A DNA stretch of 11,713 bases from JBHELG01 sp046263195 (GTDB lineage Bacteria; Actinomycetota; Nitriliruptoria; Nitriliruptorales; JAHWKO01). Below are positions 1 through 6,780 of this stretch, one piece after another (the first letter of the stretch is position 1; each line of letters begins with the position of its first letter). Made by a program: the position numbers and the translations under genes. The notes under the pieces were generated by a model. It saw only the letters and a list, made by a program, of their open reading frames with translations, was not told the DNA's origin and made no database searches. The stretch lies in contig JBHELG010000045.1 in NCBI GenBank assembly GCA_046263195.1, positions 1 through 11,713 of the forward strand, read 5' to 3'.

Positions 1-1
1 T

Positions 2-2314
2 GCCGAGCGCGGCCAGTACAACCCCTCGTCGTGGCAGTACGAGGGGGTCAGCATGGCCCCGGCCGCAGGGCAGCGTGAGATGTTCGCCGGCACCCCGGAG
101 GCGCTGCGGGGCAGCAACGTCAGCGCCCAGCAGTCCGACCCCAGCCTCAGCCACCCCCGCTGTGTCTTCCAGATCCTCAAGCGCCACTACTCGCGCTACA
201 CCCCCGAGGTGGTCTCGGAGACCTGTGGGGTTCCCGAGCAGCTCTTCCTCGAAGTGGCCGAGACCCTGTGCGAGAACTCGGGGCGGGAACGGACCTCGGC
301 CTTCTGCTACGCGGTTGGCTGGACGCAGCACACGGTCGGGGTGCAGTACATCCGTACCGCCTCGATCGTCCAGCTCCTGCTCGGCAACATCGGCCGGCCC
401 GGGGGAGGGATCCTCGCCCTGCGGGGTCATGCGTCGATTCAGGGCTCGACCGACATCCCGACGCTGTTCGATCTGCTGCCGGGCTACCTGCCGATGCCCC
501 ACGCCCGCCACGACGTCGACCTCTCCAGCTACATCGACTACAACAAGTCCGCTGCTGGGTGGTGGTCGAACTTCGAGCGCTACATCGTCTCGTTGCTGAA
601 GGCCTACTTCGGCGCGGCGGCCACCGCCGCCAACGACTTCTGCTACGGCTACCTGCCGCACATGAGCGGCGACCACTCCCACATGACGACGGTGGCGGCG
701 ATGCGGGACGGCGTGGTGAAGGGCTACTTCCTCATGGGGGAGAACCCGGTGGTCGGCTCGATGCACGGCGCGCTGCATCGGGCAGCCGCCCGCCAGCTCG
801 ACTGGTGTGTGGTGCGGGACTTCGCCCCGACCGAGTCGGCGGAGTTCTGGCGGACCGGGCCGGAGTTCGACCGCGGCGAGGTACGTCCCGAGGACTGCCA
901 GACCGAGGTCTTCTTCTTTCCCGCGGCGACGCACACGGAGAAGGACGGGTCGTTCACGAACACGCAGCGGCTGGTGCAGTGGCACGAGGCGGCGCTGCCC
1001 CCGCCCGGGGACTGCCGCAGCGAGCTGTGGTTCACCTACCACCTCGGCCGACGACTGAAGGAGCTGTACCAGGACTCCACCGACCCCAAGGACCGTCCCA
1101 TCCAGGACCTCACCTGGGACTATCCGACGAAAGGCCCCCACGACGAGCCGGACGCCGCGGCCGTGCTGAAGGAGATCAACGGCTATCGGGTCTCGGACGG
1201 CAGCCTCGTGCCGAGCTTCACCTCCCTCGAGGCCGACGGTTCCACCGCCTGCGGCTGCTGGATCTACTCCGGCTGCTACGCCCAGGGCCTCAACCAGACC
1301 GCCCGCCGCAAGCCCTGGCACGAGCAGTCCTGGGTGGCGCCCGAGTGGGCCTGGGCCTGGCCCGACAACCGCCGCATCCTCTACAACCGGGCCTCCGCCG
1401 ACCCGAACGGAAAGCCCTGGTCGGAGCGCAAGCGCTACGTGTGGTGGAACGAGGAGACGGGCGCCTGGGAGGGCCACGACACGGCCGACTTCGTCCCCGG
1501 TCGCCCACCCTCCTACCGGCCACCGGACGGAGCGAGGGGAGTCGACACGCTCTCCGGCAGCGACCCCTTCATCCTGCAGGGAGACGGCAAGGGGTGGCGG
1601 TACGTGCCCACCGGGCTGCTCGACGGGCCGCTGCCGACCCACTACGAGCCGCAGGAATCGGTCCTGCGCAACCCGCTCTACGGTCAGCAGTGCAACCCGG
1701 CCAGGATGGAGTGGGTGCGCCCCGACAACCCCTACCACCATGCCTTCAACGACGAGCGCTTCCCGTACGTGCTAACCACCTTCCGGCTCACTGAGCACCA
1801 CACCGCCGGTGGGATGAGTCGCTGGGTGGGCTGGCTGAGCGAGCTGCAGCCGGAGCTGTTCTGCGAGATCTCTCCCGAGCTGGCGGACGAGAAGGGGGTG
1901 AGCAACGGCGGGTGGGTGACGGTCCGCACGATGCGGGGCGAGATCGAGTGCCGGGCGCTCGTCACCGACCGCATCCGTCCCTTGCGGATCGGCCGGCGCG
2001 GCGATCGTCGCACCGTCCACCAGGTGGGCCTTCCCTACCACTGGGGTTACCTCGGCCTCGTGAAGGGCGACGTCGTCAACGAACTCGTCGGCTTCGTGGC
2101 TGACCCGAACGTCTCCATCCAGGAGTCCAAAGCGCTCACCTGCGACGTCGTGCCCGGCCGCCGAAGCCGGGACCGACGCGCCCCCACGAGTGGGCCGCTC
2201 GTGGCGCGAGCTGCCGAAATGCCCAGCACGGACCGTGACTTGTTCAAGGGTTCGCGACGGGGCGGTTCGCATGGTCTGCACGCGGGGCAGACCCAGCTGG
2301 GCGAGGAGGCCTGA
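2..2314 (+). CDS. fdhA: Formate dehydrogenase, molybdopterin catalytic (alpha) subunit, 5'-truncated by window edge
   Basis: Oxidises formate to CO2 at a bis-MGD molybdenum (or tungsten) centre and passes electrons to the FeS subunit encoded next. The frame is open from base 2, so 770 C-terminal residues are present and the gene starts upstream; the ATG at 53 is internal. FdnG-like landmarks follow in order: SHPRCVFQILKRHYSRYTPEVV, then YAVGWTQHTVGVQYIRTAS, LLLGNIGRPGGGILALRGHA, GENPVVGS, the CGCWIYSG segment, WAWAWPDNRRILYNRASADP, and a C-terminal molydop-binding domain with FRLTEHHTAGG and LPYHWGYLGL. E. coli FdnG is about 1015 residues, so roughly the first third is missing. That part would hold the N-terminal [4Fe-4S] motif, the Sec or Cys metal ligand and any Tat signal, so ligand type and cell side cannot be judged. 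After SKALTCDVVPGRR there is a basic, low-complexity tail of about 50 residues. The stop lies 1 nt before fdhB. Family assignment is very secure; the FDH-N/O-like subclass is inferred. Confidence 0.95.
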   Translation, partial: AERGQYNPSSWQYEGVSMAPAAGQREMFAGTPEALRGSNVSAQQSDPSLSHPRCVFQILKRHYSRYTPEVVSETCGVPEQLFLEVAETLCENSGRERTSAFCYAVGWTQHTVGVQYIRTASIVQLLLGNIGRPGGGILALRGHASIQGSTDIPTLFDLLPGYLPMPHARHDVDLSSYIDYNKSAAGWWSNFERYIVSLLKAYFGAAATAANDFCYGYLPHMSGDHSHMTTVAAMRDGVVKGYFLMGENPVVGSMHGALHRAAARQLDWCVVRDFAPTESAEFWRTGPEFDRGEVRPEDCQTEVFFFPAATHTEKDGSFTNTQRLVQWHEAALPPPGDCRSELWFTYHLGRRLKELYQDSTDPKDRPIQDLTWDYPTKGPHDEPDAAAVLKEINGYRVSDGSLVPSFTSLEADGSTACGCWIYSGCYAQGLNQTARRKPWHEQSWVAPEWAWAWPDNRRILYNRASADPNGKPWSERKRYVWWNEETGAWEGHDTADFVPGRPPSYRPPDGARGVDTLSGSDPFILQGDGKGWRYVPTGLLDGPLPTHYEPQESVLRNPLYGQQCNPARMEWVRPDNPYHHAFNDERFPYVLTTFRLTEHHTAGGMSRWVGWLSELQPELFCEISPELADEKGVSNGGWVTVRTMRGEIECRALVTDRIRPLRIGRRGDRRTVHQVGLPYHWGYLGLVKGDVVNELVGFVADPNVSIQESKALTCDVVPGRRSRDRRAPTSGPLVARAAEMPSTDRDLFKGSRRGGSHGLHAGQTQLGEEA

Positions 2315-2315
2315 C

Positions 2316-3179
2316 ATGTCAACCGAGAGTGCGCAGCTGCGGGTGTCCAGCGCGGTGCTCACGGCGCAGGAGCTCCCTGCCGGCAGGACGATGGGGTTTT
2401 TCACCGACACGACCGTCTGCATCGGCTGCAAGGCCTGCGAGGTCGCCTGCAAGGAGTGGAACCAGCTTCCCGACGACGGCTTCTTCTTCACCGCCATGTC
2501 CTACGACAACACCGTCGACCTCGGTGCGTCCACCTGGCGGCACGTCGCCTTCATCGAGCGGCCCGTGGCACTGGGCGGCCAGAGCACGGGCTTCGGGGAC
2601 TTCTCGTGGCTGTTCATGTCGGATGTGTGCAAGCACTGCGTACGCGCGGGTTGTCTCGAGGCGTGCCCGACCGGGGCGATCGTGCGAACCGAGTTCGGCA
2701 GCGTCTTCGTGCAGCCCGACGTCTGCAACGGCTGCGGCTACTGCGTCGTCGCCTGCCCGTTCGGGGTCATCGACCGGCGCGGAGACGACGGGCGCGCCTG
2801 GAAGTGCACCTTGTGCTACGACCGCCTCCGCGACGGCCTCCAGCCGGCCTGTGCCAAGGCATGCCCGACAGACTCCATCGTATTCGGGGACATCGGGGAG
2901 CTGAGAGCACTCGCCGAGCAACGGGTGGCGACCCTCCACGACCGCGGTGTAAGGGAGGCCTACCTGTATGGGGCGGACGCCGCGAACCAGCCGGGCACGG
3001 CCGGCCTGAATGCCTTCTTCCTGCTCGTGGACGAGCCGGAGGTCTACAACCTCCCACCCGATCCCGTGGTTCCAACTCTGAAGGTGCGTGGGTCGTGGCT
3101 GGCGGTGGCGGCCGGGGCTGCGGGGATGCTCGCAGCGGCGGTCGGCGCGGTTGTCGGAGCCGCGAGGGGAGCACGATGA
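2316..3179 (+). CDS. fdhB: Formate dehydrogenase iron-sulfur (beta) subunit with C-terminal membrane anchor
   Basis: Electron-transfer subunit of 287 residues carrying four [4Fe-4S] clusters from the catalytic subunit to the membrane partner. The ATG at 2316 was chosen because GGAGG lies just upstream (about 2305-2309) and it starts 1 nt after the fdhA stop; the frame is open further upstream but only inside fdhA. Cysteines fall in four ferredoxin-like groups: C35/C38/C41/C45, C105/C108/C113/C117, C137/C140/C143/C147 and C164/C167/C179/C183. The last has the wide CxxC-x11-CxxxC spacing typical of FdnH, DmsB and NrfC proteins. Residues about 259-281 form one Ala/Gly/Val-rich hydrophobic helix followed by a basic end, matching the single C-terminal anchor of FdnH/FdhB. 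The gene overlaps nrfD by 4 nt (ATGA), indicating translational coupling. Assignment to the formate dehydrogenase complex rests on both motifs and the fdhA neighbour. Confidence 0.95.
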   Translation: MSTESAQLRVSSAVLTAQELPAGRTMGFFTDTTVCIGCKACEVACKEWNQLPDDGFFFTAMSYDNTVDLGASTWRHVAFIERPVALGGQSTGFGDFSWLFMSDVCKHCVRAGCLEACPTGAIVRTEFGSVFVQPDVCNGCGYCVVACPFGVIDRRGDDGRAWKCTLCYDRLRDGLQPACAKACPTDSIVFGDIGELRALAEQRVATLHDRGVREAYLYGADAANQPGTAGLNAFFLLVDEPEVYNLPPDPVVPTLKVRGSWLAVAAGAAGMLAAAVGAVVGAARGAR

Positions 3180-4303
3180 GTTCGGGCGCAGACCAGGCGG
3201 AGGGGCGTTACATCGACCTCGAGCGGGGTGCGCTCGGGGGGCTCGGCGCGCAGCAGAGGGTCGAGCCGGGCACGCACGGCCATGGCGCTGAGCTGGCCGG
3301 CCCTGCCCCCTACGCTGTCTGGCCGCAGAAGCCGGCGGCCGATGTGCCTCGGCGACCGGTTGACCGTACCTACTACGACCTCCCCCCCATCAAGGAGCCG
3401 GTCTGGATCTGGGCGGTTCCCGCCTACTTCTACGCTGGGGGTGCGGCGGGGGCGGCGGCGCTGCTCGGTGCAGTGGCGTCCTACCGCCGCGATCTCGAAG
3501 GTCTGGAGCGGGACTGCCGCTGGATCGCCGCTGCGGGTGGCACGCTCGGCGCCGGCCTGTTGATCGTCGACCTCGGACGCCCCGAGCGCTTCCTCAACAT
3601 GCTGCGGGTCTTTCGGCCCACCTCGCCCATGAGCGTTGGCTCGTGGATCCTCGCGGCCTCGTCCGGCCTGTCGACCCTTGCCGCGATCACCTCTCGGCGG
3701 CGGGGGGGGCTCGGGCGTGTCGGGGACGTCGCCGGACAGTTCGCTGGGCTGCTCGGCATGCCCCTGGCCGGCTATTCCGCTGTACTGCTCGCGAATACCG
3801 CGGTGCCGGCGTGGCAGGGGGCCCGCCGCTCCCTACCGCTGCTGTTCCAGGCATCCGGCATGGTCGGAGCCGCTTCCCTGCTCGACCTGTTGGACCTCGA
3901 CGAGCACGAGGCCGCCGTCGTGCGCTGGTTCGGAATCACTGGGCGCCTCGGGGAACTGCTCGCGGGGCACTGGGTCGAACGTGAGGTCGGACGGGTCGAG
4001 CAGGCCGCCCGCCAATACCACGAGGGACTGGCAGGGTCGCTCTGGAAGGCCGCGAAGGTGGCGACCGCGGCAAGCCTGCTCACGAGCCTCCTGCCAGGGT
4101 CGAGCCGGTCGAAGCGGGCCTTGGCCGGTCTGCTCGGTACCGCCGGGTCTGTCTCGCTCCGCTTCGCCGTCTTCCATGCCGGTCGGCGCTCGGCTCGCGA
4201 TCCTCGGGCCACCTTCCACCAGCAGCGGGCTGGATTGGGGGCGTCAGAGGTCACCGACGCGGCGGCGGTGACCGGACCGGGTGGCCGACGGGCCTTGGAC
4301 TAG
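3176..4303 (+). CDS. nrfD: NrfD/PsrC-family membrane subunit of formate dehydrogenase
   Basis: Integral membrane subunit of 375 residues, expected to anchor the complex and pass electrons to the quinone pool. The ATG at 3176 overlaps the fdhB stop (ATGA) and follows a GAGGGGAGC ribosome site. The first 75 residues are hydrophilic and lead into YYDLPPIKEPVWIWAVPAYF, the usual entry to the first helix in formate-dehydrogenase-type NrfD proteins. Hydrophobic segments lie at about 76-102, 114-132, 153-172, 186-207, 218-240, 290-308 and 315-335. The strongest family marker is DLGRPERFLNMLRVFRPTSPMSVGSW (D132 to W157), the conserved loop of NrfD (PF03916). A NrfD partner distinguishes this enzyme from E. 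coli FDH-N/O, which use cytochrome b556 (FdnI). No haem-ligand pattern was seen, as expected for NrfD. The conserved family, gene order and overlap make the role likely; proton pumping cannot be judged from sequence. Confidence 0.92.
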   Translation: MSSGADQAEGRYIDLERGALGGLGAQQRVEPGTHGHGAELAGPAPYAVWPQKPAADVPRRPVDRTYYDLPPIKEPVWIWAVPAYFYAGGAAGAAALLGAVASYRRDLEGLERDCRWIAAAGGTLGAGLLIVDLGRPERFLNMLRVFRPTSPMSVGSWILAASSGLSTLAAITSRRRGGLGRVGDVAGQFAGLLGMPLAGYSAVLLANTAVPAWQGARRSLPLLFQASGMVGAASLLDLLDLDEHEAAVVRWFGITGRLGELLAGHWVEREVGRVEQAARQYHEGLAGSLWKAAKVATAASLLTSLLPGSSRSKRALAGLLGTAGSVSLRFAVFHAGRRSARDPRATFHQQRAGLGASEVTDAAAVTGPGGRRALD

Positions 4304-4307
4304 TCCT

Positions 4308-4910
4308 ATGGAGTTGTCGCCGGGCCAGGAGGCAGACGCTCCCTCTCTCACCGGGCTCGTGCTGGCGGGGGGACGCGGCCGTCGCCTCGGACGGGACAAG
4401 GCCTTCGTGGAGTTCGATGGCGAGCCGCTCGTCGTCCGAGCCGCGCGCCTGCTAGGAGAATGCTGTCCCGAGGTCTTCGTCGCTTCCGGGGACGGAAAAC
4501 GGCTCGGCGAGATCCCCTGGGAACAGCTCCCCGATGCAGTCGAAGACGGCGGTCCCCTCGCTGGCATCCTGGCCGGACTCGAGCGGGCGGCGACACCGCT
4601 CGTCGCGGTCGTCGCGGTCGACCTTCCCTATCTCAACCCGGAGATCCTGCTTCGTCTGGCGGGGGAGTGGCGTGGGGAGGCAGCGGTCGTGCCGCTCGTG
4701 TCCGGGCGGGTACATCCGCTGCACGGCGTCTACGCCACTCAGGCGGCACCCCGCCTACGCCGTCTGCTTCTGGCGGGTCGACGGGCGGTCATCAGGGCCC
4801 TGTCCGAGCTGGGCGCCCGCGTCGTCGGCGAGGAGGGCTGGGCGGATCTCGACCCGAGCGGCTCGTTCGTCTACAACATCAACCGCCCTGAAGACCTCGA
4901 AGGGTTGTGA
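4308..4910 (+). CDS. mobA: Molybdenum cofactor guanylyltransferase MobA
   Basis: Transfers GMP from GTP to molybdenum cofactor to make the MGD form used by DMSO-reductase-family enzymes, including the formate dehydrogenase encoded upstream. The 200-residue length is usual for MobA. Visible motifs are the nucleotide-binding loop LAGGRGRRLGRDKAFVEFDG (19-38), GGPLAGI (81-87), the VAVDLPYL metal-binding segment with D105, VHPLHGVY (135-142) and the C-terminal NINRPEDL (190-197). The ATG at 4308, 4 nt after the nrfD stop, was chosen because it leaves a normal short N-terminus; a GTG at 4281 inside nrfD is possible. Neither has a strong ribosome site. Many actinobacterial MobA proteins carry a C-terminal DUF6457 domain; here that domain is a separate gene on the opposite strand whose stop lies 1 nt away. 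Function is secure from motifs; dedication to this formate dehydrogenase is inferred from linkage. Confidence 0.93.
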   Translation: MELSPGQEADAPSLTGLVLAGGRGRRLGRDKAFVEFDGEPLVVRAARLLGECCPEVFVASGDGKRLGEIPWEQLPDAVEDGGPLAGILAGLERAATPLVAVVAVDLPYLNPEILLRLAGEWRGEAAVVPLVSGRVHPLHGVYATQAAPRLRRLLLAGRRAVIRALSELGARVVGEEGWADLDPSGSFVYNINRPEDLEGL

Positions 4911-4911
4911 C

Positions 4912-5181
4912 TCAGCTCTCGTGGTGTTCGGTCTCCGAGTCGCCGTCGCCGACGAGACGCCGGGCGATCTCCATGGCGTCGTTCACTGCCTCGAGCCGGA
5001 TGCCGTCCTGGCCGATGCGACCCGCAGCGTGAACTCCGGCGAGGAACGTGGAGAGGGGCGCGAACTTGCGCTCGGTAGCGTGGGCCACGTCTCGAGCGAG
5101 TTCGAGGATCGCCGCGATCTCCTGGTTCGACAGCGGCTCCTCCCCGAGGGCCACCGCGTAGCGGCGCAACCAGTCCGACAC
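4912..5181 (-). CDS. DUF6457 small protein, molybdopterin-biosynthesis associated
   Basis: Small soluble protein of 89 residues. It resembles the DUF6457 domain found alone or fused to the C-terminus of MobA in Actinomycetota; its biochemical role is not established. The recognisable core is SDWLRRYAVALG near the N-terminus, then LARDVAHATERKFAPLSTFL (28-47). An acidic tail rich in Asp, Glu and His follows (about 79-89). The GTG at 5181 was chosen because GGAAGGGA lies about 6 nt upstream and the product then begins right at the conserved SDWL; an in-frame GTG at 5196, just after a TGA, is the alternative and adds five residues. The gene follows the LLM oxidoreductase on the same strand (stop at 5211), so the two are probably co-transcribed. 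It faces mobA with only 1 nt between stops. The family call is from memory of the motif, so moderate confidence. Confidence 0.75.
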   Translation of the reverse strand: MSDWLRRYAVALGEEPLSNQEIAAILELARDVAHATERKFAPLSTFLAGVHAAGRIGQDGIRLEAVNDAMEIARRLVGDGDSETEHHES

Positions 5182-5210
5182 CTGGGTCCCTTCCACTTGT
5201 CAGGCACCGG

Positions 5211-6074
5211 TCAGAAGACGACCCCGGCGAGCAGGTCCACCTGATCGGGGTCCGAGACGCTCGGGTCGAGCACGAACTCGTCCACCCCCGCGTCGGCGTA
5301 GCTGTCCATGGCGTCCCTGATCGCCTCCGGAGAACGCAGGGCGCTGTCGGCGACCATCTCCGCCATGTCACTTCCCGCCGGCTCGTAGTAGTCGATGAGG
5401 TTGCGGCGGGACTCCTCGACCGTGTCTCCGAGAGAGAAGTAGGCCAAGGCGACGATCCTGGGACGACCATCTCGTCCGGCCTCCCTCCAGGCCGACCGGA
5501 CTTTCTCGGCGAAGGCGGCCACGTCCTCTGAAGGCATGCCGCCAGCAGTCCATCCGATCCCGAACTCCACCACTCGCCGGATGGAGGCTTCCACGGTCCC
5601 TCCTATGAGCAGGGGCACGCCGGGCTGTTGCACGGGAGGGGGCGCGACGGGCCTCGTACCTTCGGCCAACGGCTGTCCCTGCCAGGCGGCCTGCAGGTCG
5701 CGGAGTTGCTCGTCGAACCGCTGCCCCCGGTCACCGAAGTCCCGACCGGTGAGCTCGTAATCGGCGGCGCGCCACCCGACGCCGAGTCCAAGCGTGAGTC
5801 GGCCTCCCGAGAGCTGATCGACGGTGACTGCCTGCTTGGCCAGTTCCGCGGCGCTGCGTGCCGGGGCGATGAGGACGTCGGGGAGGAATCGGATGCGCTC
5901 GGTGACGGCCGCCGCGGCGGCGAAAACGGTCAACTCTTCGTAGCCCGGATACGACAGCGCCCCGATCGTTGTCAGGCTGGAAAAGCCGGCCCGGTCGGCG
6001 CGACGGGCCCAGTCGAGTAACTGCGCGCCCGTAGTACCGGGAACGGTGTTCGGGATGCCGATTCCGATGTCCAC
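5211..6074 (-). CDS. LLM-class (luciferase-like) oxidoreductase, probably F420-dependent
   Basis: Predicted TIM-barrel flavin/F420 enzyme of the bacterial luciferase-like family (PF00296), 287 residues. The GTG at 6074 was chosen because AGGAGA precedes it by about 6 nt and the product begins MDIGIGIPNTVPG, a normal first strand; the longer open frame upstream crosses the divergent promoter region and the PPOX gene. Supporting motifs are LAKQAVTVDQLSGGRLTLGL (78-97), followed by GVGW, then VPLLIGG (153-159) and the C-terminal DAGVDEFVLD segment (261-270). In Actinomycetota most proteins of this type use reduced coenzyme F420 rather than FMN, and the divergent neighbour is also from an F420-associated family, so F420 is favoured but not proven. 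The substrate cannot be predicted. No signal peptide or membrane segment is visible, so it should be cytoplasmic. It heads a likely two-gene unit with the DUF6457 gene. Confidence 0.9.
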   Translation of the reverse strand: MDIGIGIPNTVPGTTGAQLLDWARRADRAGFSSLTTIGALSYPGYEELTVFAAAAAVTERIRFLPDVLIAPARSAAELAKQAVTVDQLSGGRLTLGLGVGWRAADYELTGRDFGDRGQRFDEQLRDLQAAWQGQPLAEGTRPVAPPPVQQPGVPLLIGGTVEASIRRVVEFGIGWTAGGMPSEDVAAFAEKVRSAWREAGRDGRPRIVALAYFSLGDTVEESRRNLIDYYEPAGSDMAEMVADSALRSPEAIRDAMDSYADAGVDEFVLDPSVSDPDQVDLLAGVVF

Positions 6075-6232
6075 TCTCGTCTCCTTGTGGGGTCCCGGAC
6101 CTAGGGCGACTAGCAGCGTAGACAGGCAGGGCACGCCCGAGGGGCGGCCCCGCTGACCAGAAGATGCGCCATTCACGCTGCAGGAGGACCACGGGACGTT
6201 TCTTTTCCGGCCGCGATGACATGGCACGGGTC

Positions 6233-6238
6233 TACATT
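6233..6238 (+). promoter_or_regulatory. Candidate -10 box for a leaderless PPOX transcript
   Basis: TACATT fits the actinobacterial -10 pattern TAnnnT and ends 7 nt before the ATG at 6246. A start of transcription at the usual distance would coincide with the start codon, and no Shine-Dalgarno sequence is visible upstream of that ATG. Leaderless genes are common in Actinomycetota. No convincing -35 box was found, so this is tentative. Confidence 0.35.
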
Positions 6239-6245
6239 TGAGAAC

Positions 6246-6662
6246 ATGGAGGAGCCCCTCGACGAGGAGCTGCGGCGACGCGTGGCGGAAGCGCAGGTGG
6301 CCCGGCTCGCCACCGTGCGCCCCGACGGTCGCCCGCACCTCGTGCCGGTCACCTACGCCCTCGACGGGGACACGATCGTCACAGCGATCGACCACAAGCC
6401 GAAGACCACGACCGCCCTGCAACGCCTGAAGAACATCGAAGCTCACCCAGTCGCGAGCGCCATCGTCGACCACTACGAGGATGACTGGTCGCAGCTGTGG
6501 TGGGTGCGGGGGGACGGCACCGCAAGCGTTGTGCACGAGGGTGTCATCCGCGATCGGGCGGTCTCCCAGCTCGTCGAGAAGTACGCGCCGTACCAGGACA
6601 ACCCTCCCCAGGGCCCGGTCATCGTCGTCACCGTCGGGCGCTGGGCGTCCTGGTCCGCGTGA
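6246..6662 (+). CDS. PPOX-class F420-dependent enzyme, Rv0121 family
   Basis: Small split beta-barrel protein of 138 residues from the pyridoxamine-5'-phosphate-oxidase-like superfamily, resembling the TIGR03668/Rv0121 group of probable F420-dependent enzymes. Markers are VARLATVRPDGRPHLVPVTY (18-37), the VTAIDHKPKTT loop (45-55), VASAIVDHYEDDWSQLWWVR (69-88) with its paired Trp, and a short C-terminal VGRWASWSA. The ATG at 6246 gives the usual family N-terminus; an in-frame ATG at 6216 would add ten residues but also lacks a ribosome site. The gene is divergent from the LLM oxidoreductase across a 171-nt gap (6075-6245) in which I see no other gene. Members of this family are thought to bind F420 or a flavin; the physiological substrate is unknown. 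Cytoplasmic. Family assignment is strong, cofactor inferred. Confidence 0.9.
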   Translation: MEEPLDEELRRRVAEAQVARLATVRPDGRPHLVPVTYALDGDTIVTAIDHKPKTTTALQRLKNIEAHPVASAIVDHYEDDWSQLWWVRGDGTASVVHEGVIRDRAVSQLVEKYAPYQDNPPQGPVIVVTVGRWASWSA

Positions 6663-6760
6663 TGCCTGTTACGAGCTGGCTGATGCCGCGGGGCGGGGGC
6701 TAGACCTTTCACCCACTTTTCCACATCCCTTCAGGCTTTACTGGTCGAATATGTCGTAGC

Positions 6761-6776
6761 CCGAACGTATGTTTGG
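6761..6776. promoter_or_regulatory. LexA (SOS) box-like palindrome upstream of HNH gene
   Basis: CCGAACGTATGTTTGG is an imperfect palindrome that matches 9 of 12 defined positions of the actinobacterial LexA box TCGAAC-N4-GTTCGA, with exact half-site cores GAAC and GTT at the right spacing. It ends 4 nt before the ATG at 6781. In Mycobacterium tuberculosis, genes of the same 13E12/DUF222 family are known to carry SOS boxes upstream, which supports a damage-inducible operator here. The rest of the 118-nt gap (6663-6780) shows no clear promoter or terminator. Confidence 0.5.
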
Positions 6777-6780
6777 AGGC

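Noticed and set aside
4602..4619. Direct repeat of GTCGCGGTC twice
   Set aside because: It encodes the hydrophobic strand VAVVAVD of MobA before the metal-binding Asp; ordinary coding sequence.
6769..6780. ATG at 6769 as start of the HNH gene
   Set aside because: It lies inside the LexA-like palindrome and would add four residues; GTATGTTTGGAGGC looks like operator plus ribosome site leading to the ATG at 6781.
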